Origin: Lentilactobacillus raoultii | GTDB taxonomy: Bacteria > Bacillota > Bacilli > Lactobacillales > Lactobacillaceae | Assembly: GCF_900411375.1 (NCBI RefSeq) | Contig: NZ_LS422989.1 | Coordinates: forward strand, 62,001 to 126,000 | DNA: 64,000 nt | Direction: 5' to 3' | Shown here: positions 16,910 through 25,020 of the stretch, piece after piece | Layout of the letters: each line of letters opens with the position of its first letter | How positions within the stretch are numbered: the first letter of the stretch is position 1 | The notes under the pieces: model-generated | Database searches by the model: none | Seen by the model: the letters and a program-made list of their open reading frames with translations, nothing else | Told to the model about the DNA's origin: nothing | Translations under genes and position numbers: made by a program

Positions 16910-18244
16910 ATGAACTATCAAACAAATAACCCTCGTGAATTAGCAGTCAAGACATTGTTAAGGACTCGTGGTGGTTCGTATTCAAATTTACAAATTAACG
17001 CAGTCATTGAATCTACTTCAATGAGTGAGGTTGACAGGGGGTTATTTACCACCATTGTCTACGGTGTCATTCAGCACCGACTCACTCTTGAATATCAATT
17101 GGCACCATTTTTAAAATCGCCGGATAAAACGGATGATTGGGTTAAAGAATTATTATATACGGCGATGTATCAATTATTTTACTTGGATCGGGTTCCTAAA
17201 CGAGCTATTTTTGATGAGTCAATTAAATTAGCCAAAAAAATGGGTCATGACGGGACCCGCCGCTTTGTGACTGGAATTCTTCATCAAATGGACCGTCAGG
17301 GGGTACAGGATCCTGCGACTATTTCTGATCCAACTTTACGTCTTTCGATTAAATATAGTTTGCCAAAATGGCTGGTTTCGTTAATTAAGGCTCAGTTAGG
17401 TGAACAAAAAGCGATTCGGATTTTTCAATCGCTTAATCAGGCGCCTAAGCAGTCCGTTCGCTTTAACCGGGCTAAAATTACCAAGTCCGCTTTAATTAAA
17501 CAGCTGACTGAGGCTGGTTTTAAAGTTGAAGAAAGTCGGGTGGCTGGAGAAGGTTTAATTATCAACGATGGTCAAATTCTTCACAGTCCGTTTTTTCAAA
17601 AGGGATTGTTAACCATTCAGGATGAGAGTGCAATGTTACCGGTTGAATCCATGCCGATTCACGAAGGTGAGATGATTTTGGATGCCTGTAGCGCGCCGGG
17701 GGGTAAAACAACTCAAATTGCAGCAAAACTCAGAGTTGGCAAAGTAATCGCATTGGATATTCATCAAAATAAATTGAAAACGGTACTTCGAAACGCTCAA
17801 CGGCTGGGAGTTGCTGATTTGGTGGAAACTCAGGCGTTGGATGCCCGAAAAGTTGATGATGTCTTTTCAGATCAAACCTTTGACCATATTTTAGTGGATG
17901 CACCATGCTCAGGATTTGGTCTAATGCGTCGAAAACCTGAAATCAGGTATGGCAAAACATTGGCGGATGTTAATCATTTGGCACAAATTCAACTCCAAAT
18001 TCTTGAAGCCGTTGCGCCAAAGGTGAAAACTGGTGGTACTATGACATATAGTACTTGTACAATTGTTCAGCAGGAAAACCAAGCTGTTATTAAACGCTTC
18101 ATTGAAAAACATCCTGATTTTCAAATTGAACCGACAAAAACAGACCGGAATTTAACGACTACAGAGGACGGGATGTTAACAATCTATCCCGATGATTTTG
18201 GGTCTGATGGATTCTTTGTCTGCAGTTTGGTTAAGAAATTGTAA
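16910..18244 (+). CDS. rsmB: 16S rRNA (cytosine-967-C5)-methyltransferase RsmB
   Basis: The 444-aa protein fuses an N-terminal NusB-like RNA-binding domain (RELAVKTLLRTRGG, RRFVTGILHQMDR) to a NOL1/NOP2/Sun methyltransferase. Visible motifs are the SAM site DACSAPGGKTTQIA, DAPCSGFGLMRRKPE with one catalytic Cys, and YSTCTI with the other. It makes m5C967 in 16S rRNA. It starts on the base after the fmt stop, so translation is coupled. Confidence 0.96.
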   Translation: MNYQTNNPRELAVKTLLRTRGGSYSNLQINAVIESTSMSEVDRGLFTTIVYGVIQHRLTLEYQLAPFLKSPDKTDDWVKELLYTAMYQLFYLDRVPKRAIFDESIKLAKKMGHDGTRRFVTGILHQMDRQGVQDPATISDPTLRLSIKYSLPKWLVSLIKAQLGEQKAIRIFQSLNQAPKQSVRFNRAKITKSALIKQLTEAGFKVEESRVAGEGLIINDGQILHSPFFQKGLLTIQDESAMLPVESMPIHEGEMILDACSAPGGKTTQIAAKLRVGKVIALDIHQNKLKTVLRNAQRLGVADLVETQALDARKVDDVFSDQTFDHILVDAPCSGFGLMRRKPEIRYGKTLADVNHLAQIQLQILEAVAPKVKTGGTMTYSTCTIVQQENQAVIKRFIEKHPDFQIEPTKTDRNLTTTEDGMLTIYPDDFGSDGFFVCSLVKKL

Positions 18245-18259
18245 CGGAGTTGATACAAT

Positions 18260-19009
18260 ATGCAAATTGCTTATCAGTCGTCTACCGGAAAAGTTCGTGA
18301 TAAAAACGAAGATGCCGTTGGTAAATTTGAAAATAAGCGTGGCTTAATTTTAGCTTTGATTACGGATGGAATTGGCGGAAACAACGCGGGTGAAGTAGCC
18401 TCCCAAATGGTAGTCACTCACATCGGCAGTAGTTTTGAAAAAACTGAGATCGACAGTTTGGCTGATATTAAGGATTGGTTTATCAAAAAATTGGCTCAAG
18501 AAAATGCGGCAATCCTTAATCAATCGAATACCGATCGGCGGTTAAAGGGAATGGGAACCACTATGGTGGCGGCTTTAATTGACGGTAATGAGAGCTTAAT
18601 TGCCAATATTGGTGATAGCCGGGGATACGTGCTTTCTGAAAAGAAATTAACTCAAATTACTGAGGACCACTCTTACGTCAATGAACTGGTTAAACATGTT
18701 GATCTGACGCCGGATCAGGCCAAAAACAATCCTTATAAAAATATTATTACTAAGAGCTTGGGCATCAATGATGATGCCACTGCCGACTTCAAACACTATC
18801 AGATCAAGGAAAATGATCAAATTCTTCTCTGCACAGATGGACTAACCAACATGGTTGATGATCCGGAAATTGAACGAATTCTGGCTATGGATGAAGATCT
18901 TCAATCAAAATGCAATCTTTTGGTGTCATTAGCCAATCAAAATGGTGGTCTTGATAACATCACGGTTTTGGTGGCCCGTTATAATGCGGAGGTGATGCCG
19001 GATGAATAA
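18260..19009 (+). CDS. stp: PP2C-type Ser/Thr protein phosphatase (PrpC/Stp)
   Basis: The 249-aa metal-dependent phosphatase has the PP2C motifs RDKNEDAVG, ITDGIGGNNAGEVAS, ANIGDSRGYVLS, LCTDGLTNMV and GGLDNITVLV, whose aspartates bind Mn/Mg. It reverses phosphorylation by the kinase encoded next. The two genes overlap by eight bases (stop 19009, kinase ATG 19002), the universal Firmicutes stp-stk pair. Confidence 0.96.
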   Translation: MQIAYQSSTGKVRDKNEDAVGKFENKRGLILALITDGIGGNNAGEVASQMVVTHIGSSFEKTEIDSLADIKDWFIKKLAQENAAILNQSNTDRRLKGMGTTMVAALIDGNESLIANIGDSRGYVLSEKKLTQITEDHSYVNELVKHVDLTPDQAKNNPYKNIITKSLGINDDATADFKHYQIKENDQILLCTDGLTNMVDDPEIERILAMDEDLQSKCNLLVSLANQNGGLDNITVLVARYNAEVMPDE

Positions 19010-21065
19010 GGGATACGTTTTAAATGGTCGTTACAAAATCATTAATCGACTGGGAGAGGGAGGAATGGCTGACGTTTATCTGGCCGAGGACTTAATTCTC
19101 AATCGAAAAGTAGCGGTTAAATTATTGCGACTTGATTTTCGGGATAATCCCAAAGCGAAAAAGCGGTTCCAACGTGAAGCTATGGCCGCAACTGAGCTTG
19201 ATAATCCTCACATTGTCGGCATTTATGATGTTGATGAGGTTGAGGGAATGCAGTATTTAGTAATGGAATACGTTGATGGGGAGGATTTGAAACAATATAT
19301 AAAAGATCATTTCCCGATTCCCTATGCTGAAGTAGTTAACATTATGGAACAAATCTGTTCCGCTGTCAGTGAAGCGCATCATCACAATATTATTCATCGG
19401 GACTTGAAGCCGCAAAATATCTTGGTTGATAAAAACGGTTATATCAAAATTACTGATTTTGGAATTTCACGGCTTGAAAGTGAAGACACGATGACTCAGA
19501 CCCGGTCAATTATTGGATCAATTCACTATTTATCGCCGGAACAAATTAAAGGCCAAATGGCGACTAAGCAGTCTGATATTTATTCATTAGGCATTATCCT
19601 GTATGAGATACTGACTGGGAAGGTTCCCTTCAATGGGGATACGGCCGTTTCGATTGCCATTAAACATTCGCAGGAGCCGATTCCATCAGTTAGAGACTTT
19701 GATCCTAGAATCCCCCAGGCTTTGGAAAACGTTGTACTGAAAGCGACTACCAAAAGTCCAAGGGATCGTTACCCAGACGTGAATGCGTTGGCAGCGGATT
19801 TGAATACGTCATTGGATAAATCCAGAGGTAATGAACCCCGGTTTGAAGTTCCGGATGAAAGCGAAGCAGCTGATGAAAAAACCAGAGTGATGCCTTTTTC
19901 CGCTTTGCCTGAAAATAACTTATCCTCTTCAGCCAGTGCTGATAAACGTGAAACTCAGGCAGCCAATCAATCAAAAGAAAGTCGACCTAAACGAAAGAAT
20001 CATAAAAGACGTCGACGATGGCTGATTGGTGGCATCATCGGTTTCTTAGTTCTATTATTTGCAGTGATTTTTATGGTTAGTGCTAATCAGCGAACAACGG
20101 TGCCGGTGATTAGTGGGACGTTAAAATCAGATGCAACCGAGAAACTGACTGACGCTGATTTGCGAGTTGGCAAAATTACGTATCGTCATAGTGAAAAAGT
20201 AGATCGAAATCGAGTCATTACATCAAATCCTAAGGAAAATACTAAGGTCAAAAAGAATACCCGAGTGGCGTTGATAGTCAGCTCAGGGATCAAAAAAGTG
20301 CGGTTGGATAATTATGTCGGTCAAGATTATGATGAAGTTAAATCTCGATTGGAAGCACAAGGCTTTAAAGTTCGTCGGCGAAATGCGCCTTCATCAACTT
20401 TTCAATCAGGTAAAATTTTGCAACAAGACTTTGCTTCTGGAACTCGGGTGACGCCAAAAGACCACACCCTGACCTTCGTTGTGTCAACAGGCATCCAAGA
20501 AGTTATTTTAAAAGATTTGACTGATATGACTAAAGCTCAAGTGGTTAGCTATGCCAATAAAGAAAAGATTAACCCAACTTTTGACTACGTTTATTCAAAT
20601 AATCAAAAGAAAGGGCGGGTCGTTCGTCAATCACCGGCAGCCAATGACAGCATCCAACAGGGCGGTAATATTATTGTTTGGTTGTCGCGAGGGCCACAAA
20701 CTAAAGCTAAAGATGAGTTAAAGAGTTTTAATGTTCGAATTACTATTCCATACTTTAATAATGCAAGTGATCAAAGTTCATCAAGCTCGGCATTTAGTAG
20801 TTCACAATCTACGTCATCATCCAGTCAGGTACCGGCACCACAAACGGAGGCCAGCACTACCGGCTCTGGTGAAAATGTCGTATTAATTTATTTAAAAGAC
20901 CACGATCATGATTATTCAACAGTTTACAAGCAGATGGTGATTACCAAAGATACAACGGTAACGTTACCATTTAAGTTAACTAAGAACGAAGTAGGTCGCT
21001 ACAAAGTTGTTCGGGATGGTAAAACCATTTTAAGAGATAATAATATCACTTACGACTCTCATTAA
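19002..21065 (+). CDS. stk: PASTA-domain Ser/Thr protein kinase (PrkC/StkP)
   Basis: The 687-aa membrane kinase has a cytoplasmic catalytic domain (residues 1-270): glycine loop GEGGMADVYLAED, ATP lysine K40, HRDLKPQN with Asp134, DFG at 152-154, and a Thr-rich activation loop. A basic juxtamembrane stretch (KRKNHKRRRR) and one membrane helix near 340-361 follow. Outside are three PASTA-like repeats (about 366-573) that sense peptidoglycan or lipid II. A Ser-rich linker (about 600-620) then leads to a last beta-rich segment. The kinase controls cell-wall growth and division with the phosphatase before it. The serine-rich linker and extra C-terminal segment go beyond the minimal PrkC layout. 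Confidence 0.96.
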   Translation: MNKGYVLNGRYKIINRLGEGGMADVYLAEDLILNRKVAVKLLRLDFRDNPKAKKRFQREAMAATELDNPHIVGIYDVDEVEGMQYLVMEYVDGEDLKQYIKDHFPIPYAEVVNIMEQICSAVSEAHHHNIIHRDLKPQNILVDKNGYIKITDFGISRLESEDTMTQTRSIIGSIHYLSPEQIKGQMATKQSDIYSLGIILYEILTGKVPFNGDTAVSIAIKHSQEPIPSVRDFDPRIPQALENVVLKATTKSPRDRYPDVNALAADLNTSLDKSRGNEPRFEVPDESEAADEKTRVMPFSALPENNLSSSASADKRETQAANQSKESRPKRKNHKRRRRWLIGGIIGFLVLLFAVIFMVSANQRTTVPVISGTLKSDATEKLTDADLRVGKITYRHSEKVDRNRVITSNPKENTKVKKNTRVALIVSSGIKKVRLDNYVGQDYDEVKSRLEAQGFKVRRRNAPSSTFQSGKILQQDFASGTRVTPKDHTLTFVVSTGIQEVILKDLTDMTKAQVVSYANKEKINPTFDYVYSNNQKKGRVVRQSPAANDSIQQGGNIIVWLSRGPQTKAKDELKSFNVRITIPYFNNASDQSSSSSAFSSSQSTSSSSQVPAPQTEASTTGSGENVVLIYLKDHDHDYSTVYKQMVITKDTTVTLPFKLTKNEVGRYKVVRDGKTILRDNNITYDSH

Positions 21066-21087
21066 TTTAAGAATAAATCTGCCAAAG

Positions 21088-21129
21088 AAAGTTACTTGTC
21101 TGTATAATAAAAGACGAAGTAACTTTTTT
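21088..21129 (+). terminator. Terminator between the kinase gene and rsgA
   Basis: AAGTTACTT (21089-21097) pairs with AAGTAACTT (21117-21125), with an inner GTCT/AGAC stem, followed by T. The loop contains TATAAT (21103-21108), which may also serve as a -10 box for rsgA. Confidence 0.75.
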
Positions 21130-21152
21130 ATTATTTTTGTAGAGGTGATTAA

Positions 21153-22043
21153 TTGCTCAAAGGAAAAATTTACCAATCACTAGCTGGATTTTACGACGTT
21201 CAGTCTGGTGATCAACTTTATCGAACCCGAGCACGAGGGAATTTTCGTAAACGAAAAATCACCCCTCTGGTAGGAGATGACGTAAAGTTTCAGGTAGAAG
21301 ACGATAATCAAGGGTACATTCTTGAAATCTTACCCAGAAAAAATGCTTTGACTCGACCACCGATTGCCAATATTGATCAGGCAATTGTGGCCACTGCAGC
21401 AACTCAACCCGCTTTTTCCAGTAATTTGTTGGATCGTCAACTAATTGCATTGGAAATTAGTCGAATTAAACCGGTGATTTATTTTACCAAAACCGACTTG
21501 CTAACTGACAGTCAACGTCAGCAATTAAAAGCTATTGCGGCCGATTATGCAAAGATACCCTATAAGGTTATTTTTCCGGAACCGGCTTTCTCGGAAGCGG
21601 CTTTACAGGAACTAAGAAAATTATTTTCTAAAAAAGAAAATGTTATTATGGGGCAAACTGGTGCCGGTAAATCAACCCTATTAAATCATTTGGCACCGAC
21701 GTTGGCGCTAAAAACCGGTGAAATTTCGACGGCGTTAAATCGGGGACGCCATACAACTAGGCGAGTTGCCTTATTACAGGTTAACGATGGGCTGATTGCA
21801 GATACTCCTGGTTTCTCGTCTTATGATACGTTGGAAATTGATTTTCGCGAATTAGCGGCTTACTTTCCCGAATTTAAACGGGCATCAACTAAGTGTCGTT
21901 TTCGGGGATGTGTGCACGTCAATGAACCGGATTGTGAAGTAAAGCGGCAGGTTGAGACTGGTGAAATCATGAAAAGTCGTTACGAAAATTATTTACAGTT
22001 GTATACTGATATTAAGAACCGCAAACCAAATTATAAAAAGTGA
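21153..22043 (+). CDS. rsgA: Ribosome small subunit GTPase RsgA (YloQ/CpgA)
   Basis: The 296-aa protein has an N-terminal OB-fold and a circularly permuted GTPase domain: G4 (YFTKTDLL) precedes G1 (GQTGAGKSTLLN) and G3 (ADTPGFSS). A C-terminal zinc finger (CRFRGCVHVNEPDC) follows. It checks late 30S assembly. The TTG start at 21153 follows AGAGGTG. Placement after the stp-stk pair is typical. Confidence 0.95.
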   Translation: MLKGKIYQSLAGFYDVQSGDQLYRTRARGNFRKRKITPLVGDDVKFQVEDDNQGYILEILPRKNALTRPPIANIDQAIVATAATQPAFSSNLLDRQLIALEISRIKPVIYFTKTDLLTDSQRQQLKAIAADYAKIPYKVIFPEPAFSEAALQELRKLFSKKENVIMGQTGAGKSTLLNHLAPTLALKTGEISTALNRGRHTTRRVALLQVNDGLIADTPGFSSYDTLEIDFRELAAYFPEFKRASTKCRFRGCVHVNEPDCEVKRQVETGEIMKSRYENYLQLYTDIKNRKPNYKK

Positions 22044-22054
22044 GGAAGTTGATT

Positions 22055-22708
22055 ATGATTAAAGTTGCACCTTCAATTTTGAGTGCTGATTATGTAAATT
22101 TACAGCGGGATATTGAAAAAGTTGATAAGGGTGGTGCAGAATTGCTGCATATTGATATTATGGATGGTGCTTTTGTGCCGGCCTTGTCTTACGGACCTGG
22201 CTGGGTAAAGGCCATTAAGCCAATTACCAACTTAACTTTGGACGTTCACATGATGGTTCAAAATCCGGAACGCTATATCAATGACTTCGCTGATGCCGGT
22301 GCCGATATTATCGGGGTTCATACGGAAGCCACACCACATATTCACCGAGCATTACAGATGATTAAGAATCGTCAGGTTAAAGCTGAAGTGGTGATTAATC
22401 CAGGAACGCCGGTTGCGGCGATTACACCCGTTCTTTACATGGTGGACCAAGTATTGGTTATGACAGTTAATCCTGGCTTTGGTGGTCAAAAATTCTTGCC
22501 GGAAACGGTTAAAAAAATTGCAGAACTTGATCAAATTAAAAAAGATCAGGGCCTAAACTTCGATATTGAAATCGATGGCGGCGTCAATGAAACAACCGTG
22601 GTTGGTGCTTACCAGGCGGGTGCAACTGTTGCGGTGGCTGGTTCCTATATTTTTGATGCTGATGATCCGGTTGCCAGAATTAATGCTTTAAAGGACGCAA
22701 CTAAATGA
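22055..22708 (+). CDS. rpe: Ribulose-phosphate 3-epimerase
   Basis: The 217-aa TIM barrel has MIKVAPSILSADYVNL, a metal-binding HIDIMDGAFVPALSYG, DVHMMV and VNPGFGGQKF, with the second catalytic Asp in IEIDGGVN. It interconverts ribulose-5-P and xylulose-5-P in the pentose phosphate and phosphoketolase pathways. The ATG at 22055 follows GTGAGGAAG and is preferred over the GTG at 22040, which is part of that site. It overlaps thiN by four bases. Confidence 0.95.
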   Translation: MIKVAPSILSADYVNLQRDIEKVDKGGAELLHIDIMDGAFVPALSYGPGWVKAIKPITNLTLDVHMMVQNPERYINDFADAGADIIGVHTEATPHIHRALQMIKNRQVKAEVVINPGTPVAAITPVLYMVDQVLVMTVNPGFGGQKFLPETVKKIAELDQIKKDQGLNFDIEIDGGVNETTVVGAYQAGATVAVAGSYIFDADDPVARINALKDATK

Positions 22709-23367
22709 AACTATTGAATCTTTTGGTCGGCGGGCCAATTGACTTGTGGCCTGATAAATTGAAAGCTGGTAAAATTAAGGGCAACTGGATTGGCATTGAT
22801 CGGGGAAATTTGCATTTGATCAAAATGGGAATTGACCCATTAGTTGCCATTGGCGATTTTGACTCATTAAAGCCGGAAGAATTGGCTTTGGTCAAAGCAC
22901 ATATCAAGGATATTCGCCAATCAATTCCGGAAAAGGATGATACGGATACGCAATTGGGGCTAAAAGTGGCCATTGAGGAGCACCATGCAGATCGGCTTGA
23001 TATTTATGGCGCTACGGGAGGCCGCTTAGACCATTTTTTAGCCAATTTATGGATGGTTTTGGAACCCCGATTTGAAAAGTACGCACCCAAAATCAGAATG
23101 ATTGATCGGCAAAATACGTTAACTTTTTATTTGCCTGGTGAGTATCAAATTACTAAGGAACCAGATAAAAAATATTTGGCGTTTGTCGCTTTGACGCCCA
23201 TGGCACACTTAAGCTTGTTTGATGAAAAGTATCAACTTTCCGATTACCAAGTAAAGCGGCCTATTTCATTGGCTAGTAATGAGTTTGTGGGCCAAACTGC
23301 GCATTTTAAATTTGCCAGTGGCGTCATGTGTGTGATTCAAAGCAAAGATATTAACCGATTCAATTAA
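22705..23367 (+). CDS. thiN: Thiamine pyrophosphokinase
   Basis: The 220-aa enzyme has the ThiN motifs IGDFDSLKPEE, DDTDTQLGLKVA and GATGGRLDHFLANLWM, with a C-terminal beta domain that binds thiamine. It makes thiamine diphosphate from thiamine and ATP. Its ATG overlaps the rpe stop, and it ends the operon at a strong terminator. Lactobacilli often lack thiamine synthesis and rely on uptake plus this kinase. Confidence 0.94.
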   Translation: MKLLNLLVGGPIDLWPDKLKAGKIKGNWIGIDRGNLHLIKMGIDPLVAIGDFDSLKPEELALVKAHIKDIRQSIPEKDDTDTQLGLKVAIEEHHADRLDIYGATGGRLDHFLANLWMVLEPRFEKYAPKIRMIDRQNTLTFYLPGEYQITKEPDKKYLAFVALTPMAHLSLFDEKYQLSDYQVKRPISLASNEFVGQTAHFKFASGVMCVIQSKDINRFN

Positions 23368-23371
23368 AGCT

Positions 23372-23422
23372 AAAAGCAATTGTAAGTCGCTGGACTAAGT
23401 TCAGACTAACAATTGCTTTTTT
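23372..23422 (+). terminator. Terminator after thiN
   Basis: AAAGCAATTGT (about 23373-23383) pairs with ACAATTGCTTT (about 23409-23419), followed by more T. The stem is long and perfect. Confidence 0.88.
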
Positions 23423-23529
23423 CGTCTAGATTGAATGTGGTAAAATAGTACTTGGAACCGGTTTCTTGAAACAACTGAGTTAACCGATCCCAGTTAATTA
23501 ATCAATTTATGAAGAAGGGACGCTTGATT

Positions 23530-24060
23530 TTGAAAACTTTTGATGCCATCATTAATCGAAAATCAGTGCGGACTTACACTGGGGAACCGCTCTCCGAAAA
23601 TGAGTTGACACAATTACTAAAAACAGCCTATGCATCACCAGTTTCAATGGGCAATTATGACGATTTAACGATAACTGTAGTCACAAACTCTAAATGGCTA
23701 AAGCGCTTGGAGAGTAATGCTCAGCAAACGTTTCATACCGATCGGGCTATGCTGTATGGGGCGCCGATGCTCATCATTATTTCAACCAAACTTCAAGGGT
23801 CTTCAGCTGACAATGCGGCCTATTCAAATGCTGCGACAATTATTGAGAACATGAATATTGAAGCCGTTGAACTCGGATTAGGAGCTTGTCATATTTGGGG
23901 TGTGATTAATGCGTTAGCCCAAAATCAAGCTCTGATGCAAGAGATGAAACTTCCGGAGGGCCAAACACCGGTCGCCGGATTGGTCTTGGGTAAGAGTAAC
24001 GAGCAGTATGAAGCTCGTGATATTCCAATGGATCGAATTGCGACTCAGCGATTGGACTAA
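23530..24060 (+). CDS. Nitroreductase family flavoprotein
   Basis: The product (about 176 aa from this start) has the FMN-binding N-terminus FDAIINRKSVRTYTGEPL, the central helix and the C-terminal GLVLGKSN signature of the nitroreductase superfamily. Such enzymes reduce nitro groups, quinones or other acceptors with NAD(P)H. The substrate is not evident. The TTG at 23530 is chosen because GAAGAAGGGA lies nine bases before it; the ATG at 23509 lies upstream of that site. A near-consensus inverted terminator follows. Confidence 0.88.
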   Translation: MKTFDAIINRKSVRTYTGEPLSENELTQLLKTAYASPVSMGNYDDLTITVVTNSKWLKRLESNAQQTFHTDRAMLYGAPMLIIISTKLQGSSADNAAYSNAATIIENMNIEAVELGLGACHIWGVINALAQNQALMQEMKLPEGQTPVAGLVLGKSNEQYEARDIPMDRIATQRLD

Positions 24061-24063
24061 TCA

Positions 24064-24116
24064 AAAATCCGGGAAATCAAATGATCATTGTCATCGATTT
24101 CCCGGATTTTTTGATT
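24064..24116. terminator. Bidirectional terminator between nitroreductase gene and rpmB
   Basis: AATCCGGGAAATC (24066-24078) pairs perfectly with GATTTCCCGGATT (about 24096-24108). T runs flank it on both strands, so it serves both converging genes. Confidence 0.9.
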
Positions 24117-24142
24117 TTTACGTTTATTATGACTCAGGTCAA

Positions 24143-24328
24143 CTAAACGCGGGTTACTTTACCTGATTTAAGTGTTCGGGCAGAAACCCAAACTTTCTTT
24201 GGTTTACCGTCAACCAGGATCCGAACTTTTTGCAAGTTTGGCTTCCAGCTGCGACGGGTTGAGTTCAAAGCGTGTGAACGTTTGTTACCAAAGTGCGTTC
24301 GCTTGCCAGTGATAAAATCTTTAGCCAT
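24143..24328 (-). CDS. rpmB: 50S ribosomal protein L28
   Basis: The 61-aa basic protein reads [20 protein letters not shown] and ends [11 protein letters not shown], standard L28. No CxxC zinc motif is present, so it is the zinc-free type. It is transcribed alone on the minus strand, facing away from the Asp23-fakA operon, as in other Firmicutes. A GGGAG site precedes the ATG. Confidence 0.96.
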   Translation of the reverse strand: MAKDFITGKRTHFGNKRSHALNSTRRSWKPNLQKVRILVDGKPKKVWVSARTLKSGKVTRV

Positions 24329-24430
24329 GGGGTATTAATCTCCCTTCTGATAGTCATTCTAGTGATAAATTTTGAAGCATTACACTTGAATAATTTATCA
24401 TAATTACCTTGATATTGCAACACTTTTCTT

Positions 24431-24448
24431 TCAAGTAATTATACTTGA
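24431..24448. promoter_or_regulatory. Palindrome in the rpmB / Asp23 divergent promoter region
   Basis: TCAAGTA-ATTA-TACTTGA forms perfect seven-base arms. A related ACACTTGAA lies some 50 bases nearer to rpmB. TTGACA (24445-24450) overlaps the right arm and could be a -35 box for the plus-strand operon. On the minus strand TTGCAA and TAAATT, 17 bases apart, may be the rpmB promoter (about 24393-24421). The remainder of 24329-24623 shows nothing else clear. Confidence 0.4.
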
Positions 24449-24623
24449 CACGATGTTTTTACCGATAATAATTAGTTTGGGCTAATGAAGGTTTTAAAAG
24501 GACAAGTCTGCTATTGGACTAAAGGAAGACTGGATACCACACACTTTGGTTTTACACGGGTTTGTGGTAATATTAATTATCGTTAATATGTTGACAGATT
24601 AATTTTAAGGAGGCTATTTGCAC

Positions 24624-24989
24624 ATGGCCGTCAAAATAAAGACAAAATTTGGCATAGTAGATATTGATAACGATGTCATTGCCAACGTGGTTGGTGGTGC
24701 TGCTACCGACAATTATGGGGTTGTCGGTATGGCAAGTCGCAATCAAATTCGTGACAATATGAATGATATCTTGAATCGGGAAAACTACTTTAAGGGTGTC
24801 GAAGTTAAACAACATGACAACGAAATTGTGATTAATGTTTACATTATTGTTGCTTATGGCAATAAAATTTCTGAAGTAGCCAAAGCCGTTCAGGCAAAGG
24901 TTAAATATGATTTGCAAAGCATGCTTGGCGTCACCGCTAATTCGGTCAATGTAATTGTTCAGGGTGTTCAAGTCGCAAATGAAGACTAA
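24624..24989 (+). CDS. Asp23/Gls24 family protein (YloU-like)
   Basis: The 121-aa protein is the second Asp23/Gls24 member in the window. It has IANVVGGAATDNYGVVGMAS and the closing VNVIVQGVQV strand. It lies directly before the fatty-acid kinase gene, as YloU-YloV in Bacillus, which suggests a link with membrane lipid supply, though its biochemistry is not settled. The ATG at 24624 follows AAGGAGG at 24607-24613. Confidence 0.9.
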   Translation: MAVKIKTKFGIVDIDNDVIANVVGGAATDNYGVVGMASRNQIRDNMNDILNRENYFKGVEVKQHDNEIVINVYIIVAYGNKISEVAKAVQAKVKYDLQSMLGVTANSVNVIVQGVQVANED

Positions 24990-25020
24990 AATGACGTCAT
25001 TGACCAAGGAGGAAAAGTAG

